DNA of 64,000 nt from Gentiana macrophylla. Taxonomy: Eukaryota > Streptophyta > Magnoliopsida > Gentianales > Gentianaceae. The notes beneath the pieces are model-generated. The model did not search any database and had not been told where the DNA came from. It worked only from the letters and a program-made list of their open reading frames with translations. The stretch spans positions 35,757 through 99,756 of the forward strand of contig JAOBSW010000559.1 of the NCBI GenBank assembly GCA_026214975.1, written 5' to 3'. This document shows positions 32,201 to 44,206 of this stretch, piece after piece; positions within the stretch are counted from its first letter, which is position 1; each line of letters starts with the position of its first letter. Made by a program: the position numbers and the translations under genes.

Positions 32201-33992
32201 TGTTGGTCCCTTGGAAAGGCTTGGATAAGTTTAGAGGGGGGGTGAATAAACTTATCACTAAAAACTCGGAGTTAAAACAAACTCAGTAAGTTTCAGCAGG
32301 TTACTGATGTCTCAGTAGAGTGCTGATGTCTTAGTAGCCTACTGACTCAAGTTTACTGAATATGTTGCAGCGGAAATATAAGAGTATAAGCCTTTTGAAT
32401 ATGTTGTGCTTGTGTTAAACCAAGTATTGAATACTCAGTAGTGACTTGTGTGTATGTGAGTCAGTATGAAGGAGTGAATATGATAAAGATTAAAATGCAC
32501 TAAGTAAATAAGACACAGAATTTTTATAGTGGTTCCAGGTGGTGTAATCCTGTCAGTCCACTCTTCTCCTGTGGTGTTGGAGGAAATTCACTAGAGATCT
32601 TTGATGTAGCTGTTACAAAGATTCCTAAGTTGTTTGTCCTTCACCAATGACTATGGCTTCACAAACTACAAGAAACTTGAATAAGGTGGTATTGCTCCTC
32701 CAAGCTTCTCCATTGGTCCTTCAAGGGTAGAATTGCCTCTTCACCACTCCACCACAAACACAAATCCTTCACACTCCAAAGTGCTTCAACGCTCTAGTAG
32801 CATTGTAAAAACAAGATTTGAATCAACTAAGTGATTCGTCTTGCAGACTTGATCAAGAGGGTGATCAAGCTGACCTCGGGAACTTCAAGTGATTGACTTG
32901 ATGTAACTTGATAGCTTATGTCTTGTTACACTTGAAGTTAATTCTAGATCTTGCAATTTCAACTTTCACAGAGTATTGTTCTTGATTTAAGTTCAAACAG
33001 GTATGCAACACTCTGTAAATTTCTTGATCTTTTACGTTGAAGAGCTTTCTTTTAATTTGATCTTCAAGGATTTTCCTTTTCTGTATTTTTCTATTTTATT
33101 TCTTCTTATTCTCACCTTTATAATCTGATCGAGTCTTATATTTATAGTCTCGGGTCCTTGAAAATAGCCGTTGCTTTTGTCCTTTTGGCTTCGATGGATG
33201 ACAATCTGAATCCTGCATCGACATCGTCGATCTGCTTTTGTCGACTTTCCAGCTGTTCCATTTGACTTCGAATCTCTCCAACGTCTCTTTAATCTCAGCC
33301 ATTCATCTTAAAAAGTAGTTAAAAGTCTCTTTCCATCGAATCTTGATCGGATAATGTATCCGCATACTATCACAGAGTGTTTTACAAGGTCTCTGAGGTC
33401 GATTAATTTATCTCCATTAATATATGATAAATCACATATTAATCTTTTATATCTAACTTTATTTGATTAAGTTAGATAACACCATTTCATCTTATAACTA
33501 AGTTCCAGTTCTTCAATCAACTTTTAGGAACTCAGACCTTCATCCATAGGTATATATGATCAATTTAGGTCACCACAAACTTGCCTAAATTTAAATCACA
33601 TATCCTTATCCTTAGTTACTAAGTTTGGATCCTTAGCCTTCAATAACTAAGTTTGAAACCTTAGCCTTCAATTCTCAAGCATCTGCTTTGGTCCCCTACG
33701 AAGTCTCATCGACCTCTCAAGAGTCTCTGGTTAAGTCTCTTGACCCGGACATTCTATCGACCTATGAAGTCTCATGACTCTACTCTCAAGTGGACTTCAA
33801 GATCTGATGCTTGTTTGATCAAACCTATACAAGGATCAAACTCTAGTAAATCCTATACATCATATCTAGATATCTTTTTGCCTTTGCATACTATAACAGC
33901 TAGTAAGACACTCATCACCAAAACCCGAGGATTGTTAAAAGGATGTACAACAATTCTTCATAAAATTCTTTTTATTAAACATTTGTCCAACA
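32201..33992 (-). repeat. 3' LTR of V
   Basis: Pair to 39253-41100. Between 33540 and 33660 the two copies match almost perfectly apart from one extra 29-bp tandem unit in the other copy. Around 32300 and 33680-33790 they disagree strongly at CTG/CAG-rich words. Confidence 0.93.
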
Positions 33993-34009
33993 ATTTCCCC
34001 CTTTTTGGT
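33993..34009 (-). promoter_or_regulatory. Polypurine tract of V
   Basis: Sense CCAAAAAGGGGGAAATT before TGTTGGAC, the phrase typical of SIRE-type elements. Confidence 0.88.
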
Positions 34010-34657
34010 GATGATGTCAATACCCTCACTTACAGCAAAGCAAAAAGATTAAAAGCAAAAACAGAACAAACTAGGTCAATACTCATTAAAATCAGTTGTT
34101 CAATTATCTGATCTAGATGCAAATGAGGTAGATTTTCTCATTTTATAAATCTTCTTCAAGACATCTCTTCATATACTTTGTCTCCCATTGTTTCTTTACA
34201 AAGATCCTAGCTACCTCATTTGCTTCGCCTACCTCATTTGTTTTTACGCTCATTTGCTTCCTGCTTTGTATTCCCTTCTTCCCCTTATTGACATTATCAA
34301 CAAAATGGGACAAAGATACCATATGCAATCTTACGTGTAATTATCTTCTTCCCCTTTGATACTATCCTTGTATCAAGCTGCAGTAATTCTTGAATACAGG
34401 TCTACTCCAAAGAGGTTGATCCTCTTAGAGACTTTAGGATCTAATACAAAGAGTTGAAGTGCGAAGTGAGCTCAATTTGGTCTCAGGATTTCACCAAGCT
34501 TGTCAAGTTTTTGATGAATGGACGTCAATTGATCTTTCAAAACTTATCCGTCAATGTATTTCCTCGCTTGATTCCCTCATATCTAGTATCAAATCATTTC
34601 TGACATTTTGAGTAGATATGAAATTTGAAGCAATCATCGCCAGATTGTCATTTTCAT
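34010..34657. other. V 3' non-coding region
   Basis: Between the end of the second ORF and the PPT. Contains a repeated TACCTCATTTG/CATTTGCTTC phrase near 34205-34260. No coding sequence recognised. Confidence 0.5.
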
Positions 34658-37605
34658 TTACAGTTTCATCAGTTCTTCAAATCTTTGTTCTTGTCTATCC
34701 AAATTAGTTCTTAACTGTTGCATATCATGCCTCACAGTCCTTAACTCATTTAATTCTTCTACTGGTACCTTGACAATTATTCTTTTACCAGTAGCCTCAT
34801 CAGTAGGCTCCACTACAGTGGCCTGGTCTTCTAGTTCCAACCTTTGTTCAGGTTCTGTTTGAGACTCAGATGCATGAACCATCATTTCACTTCTATGATA
34901 TATCACGGTTTGGTCCTTTGTGGTAATAACAGCAGCTTCAGCAACTTGATTAACCACTTTTTGAACTTCAGTGACTTGATCAGTAAGAACACCACCACTA
35001 GATACTGGAGTCTCAACATCTTCATTTTCTTCTCCAAATATCCTGTCCAACATTTGTCCTACAAAAATTTGAGGGACAACTTCATCTCCAGCAGTATTGG
35101 TAACAACTTGTGCAAGTTTTTCTGCTGTGTGTTCATGTTGTTGATCTCTGGTATCAGTAGATTCTTTGTCAGCATCCTTACCTTGCTGACCTAGCTGATC
35201 TACAGTAGACTTCTCAACTTCTTTCAATGATCCTCCAACAGGAATATTTGTTTCTCCAACAGGAACTCCACTTCCTTCTCCTGGAAAAACTGATCCATCA
35301 TCATTATCATCATCAGAATCAGAGGAATCATCGTTATCATCAGGTCCAGATGAATTTTTGATGTGAATGTTGCTGTACTTTCTCTTTTCATCAAAGAGAT
35401 CCATCAGTCTTGTTTGTAGAAGGGTGGTGTCCAACAATTCATTTAGATTTTCTACACCCAGCTGACCAAAAGCCCAATGTTCAAAATCTGTCATAGACTC
35501 GGCAGCTGGCTTTTGCTTCTGATACAAACCAAATTTCCAAGCAAAGTATTCAATGATTAACTGTATGTCTGGATTTACCCTTTTCTTTTTCTTCTTTACC
35601 TTTTCTATCTTCTCATAGGGCATCCATAACCCTGTCTTCTTTGAAGTGGGTTGATCAAACTGGTGATCCAATAGCTCTTCAGCCAGATATTTAGTGAATT
35701 CCATTTCTGCGTCTATTTCAAGGGAATCTTCCTGTAGCAATTCATGAATTCTCATCTCATCTTCTTCAATAAAATTTTCTTCCTGAATTGCATGCTTATC
35801 AGCAAGGATATCAACAGAGTGGTATTCCTCCGAAATCTTGCTTCTTCTTCTCCCCGTGTTTCTAAGATCTACAGGTTGTTTCTTCCATTAGCACAGTTGT
35901 TTCATCTACAACTTCTTTTTCTGTTTCAGAGAACTGTTCAAGTTCTCTTTGTTTTATAAGAGTTCTCAACACTTTTCCCTTTCCATGTTTCTTCTTTCTT
36001 AATGCTTCTTTCATCCTCTTGGACAAGGGTTGTTCATCTTCATTAATTTCAGAGCTTTTTCTCTTCTTGGACTTAGTAAACTTTGCTCCCATTTCAGTAG
36101 GAGATCTGATAACCTTTTTCGTTCGCTTCTTCTTTCATTGATCTGACTTTAGTAATTAAGGATTCTCTTTCTTCAACAATTATCTTCTTTTTCCTTTTCT
36201 TTCTTACACTTCCCGCAATGCAGTGTGAGTTGTCCAAAACAATATATTTTCTCTTCTTCTTTTCTCTCTTTCTTTTGGTTGGTTGAGACTTCACTTTTCG
36301 CACGATCTGTGACCTACCCCATTACTACCATCACTATAATCATCACCGTCTCGAATCTTCATACTCTTCCAACTTTGGAATAATCGTTGTAATCTCGCCT
36401 TTGTACCTTGACTTGTTGATATCTTTTGGTGTAACATCGGGTATAGCAAGGTGATTCAAGATGGATTGCACCAACAATCCCAAAGGCTTTGTCTTGGTTC
36501 TTCTTACTCCATTCTTATCTTACGAAAAGACTTTTCTTAAATAATAGATGAGATAACCAAATTGATCAAACCTTTCGCTTTGCAAATGATTGTCATCAAA
36601 TCTATTTTGGATCCACTCGGTGTATCCAAACTACCACTGAATCCCAAAATGTTCTTTGCAAGAATCTTGCTCAAAAGTTTATATTCCAACCTTATGTGTC
36701 GACATTTATGCTTGGAGTGGAGGGATGGTATTGTTTATTTTTATTTGATCCACAAATTCCACTCTTTCGATTCTCGCAATTTACGGATGCTGTTAGCATT
36801 ATTGGCGGTCCAAAACCATAAATCTCTCTTAAGGTATTTGAATCAACCCGAAGGTGTTGTTGTTGTGATTGTCTCAAAACTATCATCATCTTCTTCATCT
36901 ATCTTCATGTTCTTCCAAAACTCAAGAACATTTACAAAAGATATCGTTTTTAGGCGATTGTTGAGTGCCTTTTCTAAACCAGGTATTCTCTTGATTCTTC
37001 GTCCCTATGTTGATGGACAACTTAGTCAATCCACAATCACGAAACATAAGCGGCAATGCTTTTGACAGTTCCAATTTGAACTTGGCTCGCCATTGATCTA
37101 CTTCTGAGAAAGATATGTTGAGATTAATACTTTGAGACGAAAGGATTAGGAGATTTCGTTCACACGGTGATAAGACATAGAAAAGATATTGACCAGATGA
37201 ATCTTGGTGTAAATGTATAAGCTAGTTAGTTGAATGTCAGAAAAACCATCGCTTCTCATTACTGTGCATTAAACCACGATTTGAATTGGGTTTTGTGAGA
37301 TTCCGACACGTGGCCCATCAACTAACTTCATGATTTTTGTAACCGTCCGATCCACTAACTATGGTCATAAAGATCATTTTGGCGCGAATTAAGATTAACC
37401 ATTAAAATGATTTGACCAGTAGACTTTCTTCTTGATGGATCGATGTACTTCTTGATGAGATTGATTTCTCGGTAGGTACAGATAATTTGAACGGCCTTAA
37501 TGCAGAGCGAGCGACAGAGGGAGATCCTCGGAGGTTCTTCGACATGAGCTTAAGCAGATCTAGCGACTCGACAATCTTCCAATCAAGACAAAAATTAATT
37601 TCCAT
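34658..37605 (-). CDS. V second ORF: large protein of unknown function, frameshifted
   Basis: Begins about 37605 (MEINFCLDWKIVESLDLLKL). Middle part (37100-36400, several frames): TASVNCEN, then in another frame RHIRLEYKLLSKILAKNIL and KIDLMTIICKAKGL, resembling the uncharacterised ORF that some SIRE-type elements carry and perhaps distantly the putative plant transposon family. 36303-35862 is very basic (KKRKKK clusters, likely nuclear localisation). 35755-34658 is open for 365 residues: a conserved-looking helical start, then an acidic Asp/Ser stretch, and a C-terminal coiled coil (ELRTVRHDMQQLRTNLDRQE). It sits where pol should be. Being inside TSD-bounded LTRs it is an element gene, not a host gene. 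Function unknown. Confidence 0.6.
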
Positions 37606-37714
37606 GGCAACTTCATTTGTTCAAATGTCCAAATTCTGTCCTTAACTTGACTTTTGATTGGAACAGTCACTGTTGAGCATCAAATAAGCTGCAAAACAAA
37701 ATCAATGATTTTTG

Positions 37715-39146
37715 GGTACCCATATCTGTTTGGGTCCTTGATTGTTAGTGGCAAGTATGATTCTTGGTAGGTTTCCATAAGGTCTCCTTTTGAAAGTATC
37801 ATACTTGGATTCATATGTGTACTCTACACTCCCATAGAATTTGTTGATAGGTTGTGTAGTAGTTACATGTGTTCTCTGGCTTTTTGGTCTGTAAATCTTC
37901 TTTGAATGATTTTGCTTGATAGAAGTAGATGCATAATCATTATAGTGCTATTGGTTGTATACAGCTCTATATTGAGGAGTCTGTTGAGGTCTCTCTTTGA
38001 GGATTTGTATAAGACCTCTGCTGAGTCCTCTGCTGAATCCTAGCATTATGATTATACTTCTTATTTCTAGCAAATGGAGCAGGAATATTCCAGTCTTCAT
38101 TAGTAGGAAATAATCTACCTTTCCCCTATGATAAGTATCCCTAGAATGATCACCATTTCTCGGATTTTGGATACTTGTTCTTGGAATATTTCGACCATTC
38201 CTTTGTGGTCCAAATAGACTTGGTAGTAGATCGCTATCCGCAGTCTAGAAGATCTGACAGATTTTTCTTTTTGGATTTATTTCTTTTTCGGATCTTTGAT
38301 TCTTCTTTGACTTGTGATTGGGCCTCTTGGAAATCTTCTCGGTGGACTTCTTCGCTTCAAAGAACCCTTTTGGAATTGGATTTTGTGCGGTATAAACTTA
38401 GGACCAATCCTGGTACTAGGTTCATGCCACTTTATTGGATCCATCCTTTTGGATTGTTGAGTTTCAAATCCTAGGCCTGTTCTATCTCCATATGGCTTGC
38501 CGATTTGAATGCAATGAAAGAAGAAGATGGTTGTGAGATTCACCGCCATCGATGATTGATAGACTTGTCTTGATTCTTTTCAATCATCTTTTCTTTTCCT
38601 TTGAGATTATTCAATTCACTTTCAACCTTTTCATTTTACGATTGTAAAGCCTCCTTGCTTGCCTTCACAACCTCATATTTGATTGTATTTTCCTTAGTTC
38701 ATTAAGAATGGCATCCAAGGTTTCTTCATTATCGAGCAATTCTAGGAGTTGAACCAGGTGGATTCGTAATCATTATCGGTGGGACGTATTGATGAAGTAG
38801 AATTAGGTACCTCTTCTGTTTCATCATTATTTTTGAAAGAGTGTGTTTTTAATTTTAAGTGACACTATTCTCTTGTTGCTTTATTTTATCTTCAATGAGA
38901 ATCACTACTAGTATCAATTCCTTTTCGCTTCATCGAGAGATCACTTAGTGAAGGAAATCCTTTGGATTGATCATCATATGTGTTGAGGTTGATTTGCACA
39001 TCATCATTGAATTGAGGTTCTGGATTTGTGTGAGAACTTGTAGTACTGAACCTTTCATGTATTTGATCCTGAAAGTCAGATGCAATGTTTTGTAGATATT
39101 CAGTCACTGGATAGTTAAGCCAACTTCTAATTCTAGATGTATCCAT
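37715..39146 (-). pseudogene. V gag-like region
   Basis: Starts MDTSRIRSWLNYPVTEYLQN at 39146, about 90 bp after the PBS. It then has a coiled-coil segment (ETLDAILNEL..., KVESELNNLKGKEKMIEKNQ, about 38720-38560), a basic region, and near 37740-37715 GPKQIWVPK, a phrase found at the gag end in SIRE-type elements. Several stops and frame changes occur, many at CAG/CTG words. The canonical gag core is not clear. Confidence 0.55.
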
Positions 39147-39233
39147 GATGCAAACTTTTGAAAGTGATGTTTTGAAAGAATTTTAAAAAGACTTTACTGA
39201 AAGCACAACAAACTGGATAACTTCAGAACAGAA

Positions 39234-39250
39234 GCTCTACTCCGATACCA
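39234..39250 (-). promoter_or_regulatory. Primer-binding site of V (tRNA-Met type)
   Basis: Plus strand GCTCTACTCCGATACCA, ending in GATACCA and followed by ATTGTTGG. Compared with GCTCTGATACCA it has an insertion and a change, possibly a consensus error at a CTG. Confidence 0.75.
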
Positions 39251-39252
39251 AT

Positions 39253-41100
39253 TGTTGGTCCCTTGGAAAGGCTTGGATAAGTTTAGAGGGGTGAATAAAC
39301 TTATCACTAAAAACTCGGAGTTAAAACAAACTCAGTAAGTTTCAAAGAGTTCATCGATGTCTCGATGAAGATCAGCGATGATTGAGAAGTCTTGATGTCT
39401 TAGTAGCCCCTCTTGACTCAAGTTTCTTGAATATGTTGCAAATGAAATATAAGAGTATAAGCCTTTTAAATATGTTGTGCTTGTGTTAAACCAAGTATTG
39501 AATACTCAGTGAGTGACTTGTGTGTATGTGAGTCGGTATGAAGGAGTGAATATGATAAAGATTAAAATGCACTAAGTAAATAAGACATGCAGAATTTTTA
39601 TAGTGGTTCCAGGTGGTAATCCTCACAAGTACACTCTTCTCCTGTGGTGTTGGAGGAAATTCACTAGAGATCTTTGATGTAAGTATTACAAAGATTCCTA
39701 AGTTGTTTGTCCTTCACCAATGACTATGGCTTCACAAACTACAAGAAACTTGAATAAGGTGGTATTGCTCCTCCAAGCTTCTCCACTGGTCCTTCAAGGG
39801 TAGAATTGCCTCTTCACCAGCTCCACCACAAACACAGTCCTTCACACTCCAAAGTGCTTCACTGCTCTAGTAGCAGATTGTAAAAACAAGATTTGAATCA
39901 ACTAAGTGATTCTGTCTTCAGGCTTGATCTAGTAGGGGTGATCAGCAGCCTCAGGAACTTCAAGTGATTGACTTGATGTAACTTGATAGCTTATGTCTTG
40001 TTACACTTGAAGTTAATTCTAGATCTTGCAATTTCAGCTTCAGCAGAGTATTGTTCTTGATTTAAGTTCAGCAGGGTATGCAACACTCTGTAAATTTCTT
40101 GATCTTTCTGTTGAAGAGCTTTCTTTTAATTTGATCTTCAAGGATTTTCCTTTCCGTATTTTTCTATTTTATTTCTTCTTATTCTCACCTTTATAATCTG
40201 ATCAGGAGTCTTATATTTATAGTCTCCAGTCCTTGAAAATAGCCGTTGCTTTTGTCGTTTTTGGCTTCTGATGGATGACAACTGAATCCTGCATCGCGAC
40301 ATCTTTGTCGATCTGCTTTTGTCGACTTTCCAGGCTGTTCCATTTTACTTCTGAATCTCTCCAACGTCTCTTTAATCTCAGCCATTCATCTTAAAAAGTA
40401 GTTAAAAGTCTCTTTCCATCGAATCTTGATCAGATAATGTATCTGTACTATCAGCAGAGTGTTTTACAAGGTCTGCTGAGGTCAGATTAATTTATCTCCA
40501 TTAATATATGATAAATCACATATTAATCTTTTATATCTAACTTTATTTGATTAAGTTAGATAACACCATTTCATCTTATAACTAAGTTCCAGTTCTTCAA
40601 TCAACTTTTAGGAACTCAGACCTTCATCCATAGGTATATATGATCAATTTAGGTCACCACAAACTTGCCTAAATTTAAATCACATATCCTTATCCTTAGT
40701 TACTAAGTTTGGATCCTTAGCCTTCAATAACTAAGTTTGAAACCTTAGCCTTCAATAACTAAGTTTGAAACCTTAGCCTTCAATTCTCAAGCATCTCTTT
40801 GGTCCCTACGAAGTCTCGACCTCTCGGTGAGGTCTGTCTGGTCAAGTCTCACGACCCAGACGCTCATCGACCTATGAAGTCTCTTGACTCTACTCGGTGG
40901 ACTTCGAAGATCTGATCTTGTTTGATCAAACCTATACAATGATCAAACTCTAGTAAATCCTATACATCATATCTAGATATCTTTTTGCCTTTGCATACTA
41001 TACATGACTAGTAAGACACTCATCACCAAAACCTGAGGATTGTTAAAAGGATGTACAACAATTCTTCATAAAATTCTTTTTATTAAACATTTGTCCAACA
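39253..41100 (-). repeat. 5' LTR of V
   Basis: Pair to 32201-33992. Retains CAGCAGAG and CTGCTGAGG where the other copy reads ACAGAG and CTCTGAGG, and is itself disturbed where the other copy keeps CAG/CTG. Confidence 0.93.
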
Positions 41101-41105
41101 CATAG

Positions 41106-42010
41106 CACCGGTTCCAGTTCCTCTTTTGGCTTACCACCACCACCACAATCTGCCATAACCTCCGGCATGCAGTCTTCCCCGGTACTAAATCTTCTTTATA
41201 TTGCTCTGGATGCATTACTTCATCACCGTAATCACACCAATTTACGTACATTACCTTGTTTCATGTCAATTTACTCTCATTCTCCGAGACCTCTAAACTT
41301 CATTTCCGTATTAGGGTCATTTAGCAAAGACACGTGATTTGTGAAGCTTGGCCGTGATAACTATTTGCTCTTGAAGTTTACCATCTTACCCATTCTCATG
41401 CAGACATCAGCTGGAGGGTCATTCTTTGGATACCAGTCCATGTCCTTCTCGGTTTACTTCAAGTTCTTTGTATGATTCTTCGTATAATCCTGCCTATGAT
41501 GATTGGATGGCAATGATCAACTTTTTTATGGACTGAATGATGGCTTCCATGACTAAGCAAGCCTTGATTGAACTTTTTGGGTGTTCTACTGCATATGAAC
41601 TCTAGAAAACTCTTGAAACCCTTTTCAATAACAGATCAGAGGCAAGCATGCTTGAGTATAAAGGGGTCTTGACTAGAACATATAAAGATACTAGATCTAT
41701 GGTAGACTATCTTACCTTGAGGGAGTCATATATTGATGGACTCACATCAGCTGGATACCCTATTTCAGATGATGAACTCATTTTAACTAATCTTGGAGGA
41801 TTAGGAAATGATCATGAGTTAGTGATTGTTAACATTACCTCTAAAATAGGCTCATTGACATGGCAAAAAGTTTAGTCCCAACAGGTGACTCATTAGAGGT
41901 TATTTGCTCATTTCAATCCTTTTGCAACCTTAGATGTTCCAACACTATCTGCCAACTTTTCTGCTCAAAAGAACGAAGGTCCTAGACCTAATTCCAAGCC
42001 TAACATATCC
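41106..42010 (+). pseudogene. U gag, remainder
   Basis: Reading frames change near 41350-41640. 41648-41873 is open: RSMVDYLTLRESYIDGLTSA, DDELILTNLGGLG, the UBN2/retrotran_gag pattern of copia gag, preceded by an AL-I-FGCSTAYE-like segment. 42030-42060 encodes an RG-rich tail. Packages element RNA in virus-like particles in intact relatives. Confidence 0.75.
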
Positions 42011-42779
42011 TACGGGAATCAAGATTCGAGGTAGAGGCGAGAGGCTTTAGAGGGTCCAGAGGTAGAAAGCAGTAGGTGGTAGGTCGGGTCTTCCTAATGA
42101 GGTTTTAGACATGTTTGTCGGTGTGTGTGAAAGATGGGCACACTACATCTATTCGCTAATATAAATATGATTATGCTTATCTTTGGTTAGTTAGTAAAAA
42201 CAAAGAACAACAATGCTTTTTCAAGGATCCAAACTAGTCCCAATGAAACTTTATATAGCATCAGTTGACACTCTTTTGAATACTAGTTAGAATGTTGATC
42301 ATGGTGTCAACAGTCACATTACTTTAGATCTTAGCAGTCTCCATCTCAATTCAGGATATGTGGGGTCTGATAGCTTACAAGTAGGCAATAGTGAGCCTCT
42401 AAAAATAGATCATGTTGGTCAATATGTCATTCCTGCCAATTTCAACTTTAATTTGTCTCTCAATAATTTCCTTTATGTTCCTGCTATTACTAAGAATATG
42501 TTATGTGTATCCAGGTTAACCACTGATAATCTTGTATACCTTGAATTTCACGATGATTCTTGTTTTGTGAAGGATCTGGCTACACGAAGGGTTCTACAGA
42601 AGGAGTCCTTAAAAATGGTTTGTATCAACTTCATGTTCCATCTGATTTGAGTTCCCTTCACTCCAAAGTGCCAGGAGATCAGCCAATTCTCAGTCTAATT
42701 CTCACTTTCCTTCTGATTAGTTGTCTGAAGTTTATCCCAGATTTAGCTCAAATAAGTTAGGTCATAAGTCCTTTGTTGT
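42011..42779 (+). pseudogene. U protease and pre-integrase region
   Basis: Around 42300-42650: NSHITLDLSSLHLNSGYVGS, where the copia protease active site (usually W-x-x-D-S-G-A) just precedes and is damaged, then LNNFLYVPAITKNMLCVSRL, the conserved L-x-x-V-L-x-V-P-x-x-x-x-N-L-x-S-V-x-x-L pattern. It continues to the gag_pre-integrase domain. Confidence 0.75.
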
Positions 42780-43640
42780 TTGTTTATCTACTAGTAATGT
42801 TGCCAATGTTTGACATATATGGTTAGGCCATCCCTCAGAGAGGGTTTTGAATCAAGTCTTAAAATCTTGTAATATTTCTGTGAAAAATAATGGAAACTTG
42901 TCTTTTTGTGAAGCTTGTCATTTTGGAAAACAACATGCCCTTCCATGTCTTGTCTCTAATACTCAATCTACCTCCTCTTTTGATCTAATACAATATGATA
43001 TTTGGGGGCCCTGCCCCAGTGCAATCCTCGTATGGTTATCACTATTATATGCATTTTATGGATGACTTAACTAGAAATACTCGGATTTTTAAAACTAAAG
43101 CCTGGTGCCTTATCCACCTTTACTCACTTTAAAAACTTGTTGAAGCACGGTTTTACAAAAAATCAAATTCTTACAAGCAGACTAGGGGTAAATTTTGGTC
43201 ATTTGATCAAGTCTTAAAGACTATGGCATCATGTTTAGCCACCCATGTCCTCATGAGCATGACGAAAATGGGAAAGCTGAAAGAAAACATAGATCCATTA
43301 TTGAAATGGGATTGACTTTCCTGGAATATGCACACATGCCACTACATTTTGTTAGACTGATCAACTATCATCCTACCCATGTCTTGAGTCATAAATCTCC
43401 TTTTGAATGTCTATTTGGTATGTCTCATGGTTTTACACAACCTATAGTCCTTGGTTGTGCTTGCTATGCAAATCTTAGGAACTTTCAAACTAGGAAGTTC
43501 CAATTCCACACCCAGAGATGTGTCCACTTAGGCATCAGCCCTATCCACAAAGGCTTCATGTGCTTAGATTCCAATGGGAAAGTATATGTGTCCAGAGATG
43601 ACAGCTTTGATGAATTTACTTTTCATTATTAGAGGTAGTC
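42780..43640 (+). pseudogene. U integrase, broken
   Basis: WLGHPSERVLNQVLKSC, then CEACHFGKQHALPC (the H-x-C-C zinc-binding N-terminus: GH...C..C..GK), SFDLIQYDIWGP (first catalytic Asp). After frame changes: ENGKAERKHRSIIEMGLTFL (catalytic Glu region), SHKSPFECLFG and VHLGISPIHKGFMCLDSNGK, ending VYVSRDDSFDE. At least two frameshifts near 43060-43230. Confidence 0.85.
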
Positions 43641-44206
43641 ATTTAATCAGTTTGAATACTCCACCTCCAATCTACCTACTCGTGTCCTGAACCCTACTAT
43701 TCTTTTGCCTAGAAGATCTATCTCTTATGTTGTGTCCAATCCATCAAGTGTAGATAAGTCTACTCCTACCACACCAGTTTCTATATATGTTGCATCAGAT
43801 TCAATAGCTCTGTCTCCACACTCTCCTACCTCTTACTCTCCTGCCATCCTTGTATCTTCTTCTAAGGTCCAAGACTCAGAGTCTTTCAGTCTGCCTTTTT
43901 CTAGTCATTTGCCGCTTCTACTGATTCTCCTATTCCCCCTTCTACATCCTCTCAGTTACAAGTATTAAATCACTATCCTATGAAAACAATGACCAAAAGT
44001 GGCAATTTTAAACCTAAAAGTTACTCATATTTAGCTACCTCATAGTGTTCTGACCCTATCTGAACCAACCAAAGTATCATAAGCTCTCAGTATCCCTGAA
44101 TGGAAGGTGGCTATGGAGGCTGAATACAATTCTCTTCTTAAAAATCATACATGGGATTTAGTTCTTATGTCTCAAGCTCATAATCTTTTTAATAACATAT
44201 GGGTTT
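43641..44206 (+). pseudogene. U linker and first part of RT, cut by X
   Basis: Ser/Pro/Thr-rich linker, then IPEWKVAMEAEYNSLLKNHT and WDLVLMS, followed by NNIWV where the copia RT motif (C/K-W-V-F/Y-K) should continue. The X LTR interrupts it at 44207. The last five bases GGTTT are the expected TSD. Confidence 0.85.

Larger units (their letters stand above)
32201..41100 (-). mobile_element. Element V: non-autonomous SIRE/Maximus-type copia element
   Basis: LTRs 32201-33992 (1792 bp) and 39253-41100 (1848 bp), ends TGTTGG...CCAACA, TSD CATAG at 32196-32200 and 41101-41105. PBS ending GATACCA at 39244-39250, PPT AAAAAGGGGGAAAT (sense) at 34006-33993. The internal part (5.3 kb) encodes a gag-like region and a large second ORF, but I find no protease, integrase or RT. 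The lineage call rests on the LTR ends, the PPT phrase and GPKQIWVPK at the end of gag. The LTRs are almost identical outside CAG/CTG sites, so it looks young. Confidence 0.9.
31583..44206 (+). mobile_element. Element U: Ty1/copia retrotransposon, multiply interrupted
   Basis: Right part of its 5' LTR at 31583-31617 and 31994-32046, PBS 32050-32061, gag from 32067, interrupted by V (32201-41100, TSD CATAG), then gag, protease, integrase and the start of RT up to 44206, where X is inserted. The rest of RT, RNase H and the 3' LTR would lie beyond X, outside the window. Host for D, the LINE fragment, V and X, so it is the oldest element on this side. Confidence 0.85.

Noticed and set aside
34658..35755. 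A 365-residue open frame as a host gene
   Set aside because: It lies inside LTRs with matching TSD CATAG, on the element's sense strand, where pol belongs; treated as an element ORF.
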